A stretch of 5,330 bases of DNA. Source: an uncultured delta proteobacterium (GTDB lineage Bacteria; RBG-13-61-14; DRUE01). The notes under the pieces were generated by a model. The model ran no database searches, was not told the DNA's origin, and saw only the letters and a program-made list of their open reading frames with translations. The stretch is taken from contig CAIYYW010000019.1 in assembly GCA_903930515.1 (NCBI GenBank), forward strand, positions 1-5,330, given 5' to 3'. Below, piece after piece: positions 5,077 to 5,330 of the stretch. Numbering within the stretch: the first letter of the stretch is position 1; each line of letters starts with the position of its first letter. A program made the translations under genes and the position numbers.

Positions 5077-5330
5077 ATGAAAGGGACTAACCAAGGACTT
5101 GGATTTATGACAATCATTGGTATTTTCTGCGCCATTTTCCTGATTCAAACCGGATGCCCGGAGGAAGGATCAGAAGAGACCAATGCCGCTTCTGGAATCT
5201 CGGGATTTGACAGGGTGGAAAGTTATGCCGGGGGTCTTAATACCAAAATCACGGCAGGACCTCCCTTGTGCGCAGAGACAGCCACGGCCAGCTTTAAATT
5301 CAAATGCACCGCGGCCCCTTGCGCCTTTAA
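5077..5330 (+). CDS. Exported, probably lipid-anchored protein of unknown function; possible start of a PKD/Ig-like domain (cut by window edge)
   Basis: I do not recognise a named gene. Translation from ATG 5077 (MKGTNQGLGFMTIIGIFCAI) is open for 84 codons to the right edge. Residues 8-24 are a hydrophobic signal segment ending LIQTGC (22-27), a likely lipobox with Cys27 as the lipid-modified residue. Glutamine at position -3 is unusual for a lipobox, so simple secretion is possible. The lysine at residue 2 is a short n-region. The mature part is acidic (CPEEGSEE) and then linker-like. It carries Cys65, Cys77 and Cys82 in ...PPLCAETATASFKFKCTAAPCAF. The last part resembles the opening of PKD-type beta domains, where two cysteines about five apart precede a beta strand; that is inference from pattern only. 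The gene has its own strong promoter and Shine-Dalgarno and is divergent from the dcw operon, so it is probably not functionally tied to it. Confidence 0.8.
   Translation, partial: MKGTNQGLGFMTIIGIFCAIFLIQTGCPEEGSEETNAASGISGFDRVESYAGGLNTKITAGPPLCAETATASFKFKCTAAPCAF

Overview
This window holds the start of a bacterial division and cell wall (dcw) cluster on the minus strand and, divergent from it, the first 84 codons of an exported protein on the plus strand. The minus-strand order, in the direction of transcription, is mraZ (4609-4046), rsmH (4049-3135), ftsL (3138-2767), ftsI with a C-terminal PASTA domain (2647-623) and murE (626 to the left edge, incomplete). This is the classic opening of the dcw cluster. 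The organism is a Gram-negative-looking bacterium with moderately high GC. The PASTA-bearing FtsI, the gene order and the divergent lipoprotein-like gene fit a deltaproteobacterial (Desulfobacterota-type) lineage, but this placement is inference, because no rRNA or other phylogenetic marker is present.

The genes work together. MraZ is the cluster's DNA-binding regulator, and RsmH methylates 16S rRNA at C1402. FtsL is a small divisome scaffold, FtsI is the septal transpeptidase, and MurE makes the tripeptide precursor of the peptidoglycan it crosslinks. Three of the four junctions are 4-base start/stop overlaps (GTGA or ATGA), which indicates one translationally coupled operon. The exception is ftsL-ftsI, with a 119-base gap. 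A 20-bp inverted repeat (18 of 20 paired) spans that gap and places the ftsL stop codon in one arm and the first ftsI ATG in the other.

The 467-base divergent intergenic region (4610-5076) falls into three parts. Next to mraZ lies a G-rich leader with three copies of a TGGG-N3-like pair, a candidate MraZ operator. In the middle (about 4755-4893) are two related hairpins in the same orientation. Their stems differ by two compensatory base-pair changes, and they flank a larger imperfect 18-bp inverted repeat. This looks like a REP or IS200/IS605-derived non-autonomous element. Next to the plus-strand gene lies an AT-rich promoter region with a near-consensus sigma-70 promoter (TTTACA-N17-TATACT) and a strong Shine-Dalgarno sequence.

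I saw no tRNA, rRNA, CRISPR array, transposase gene or convincing intrinsic terminator. The most notable points are the hairpin pair with covariation and the ftsL-ftsI junction structure. The coding content itself is conventional.
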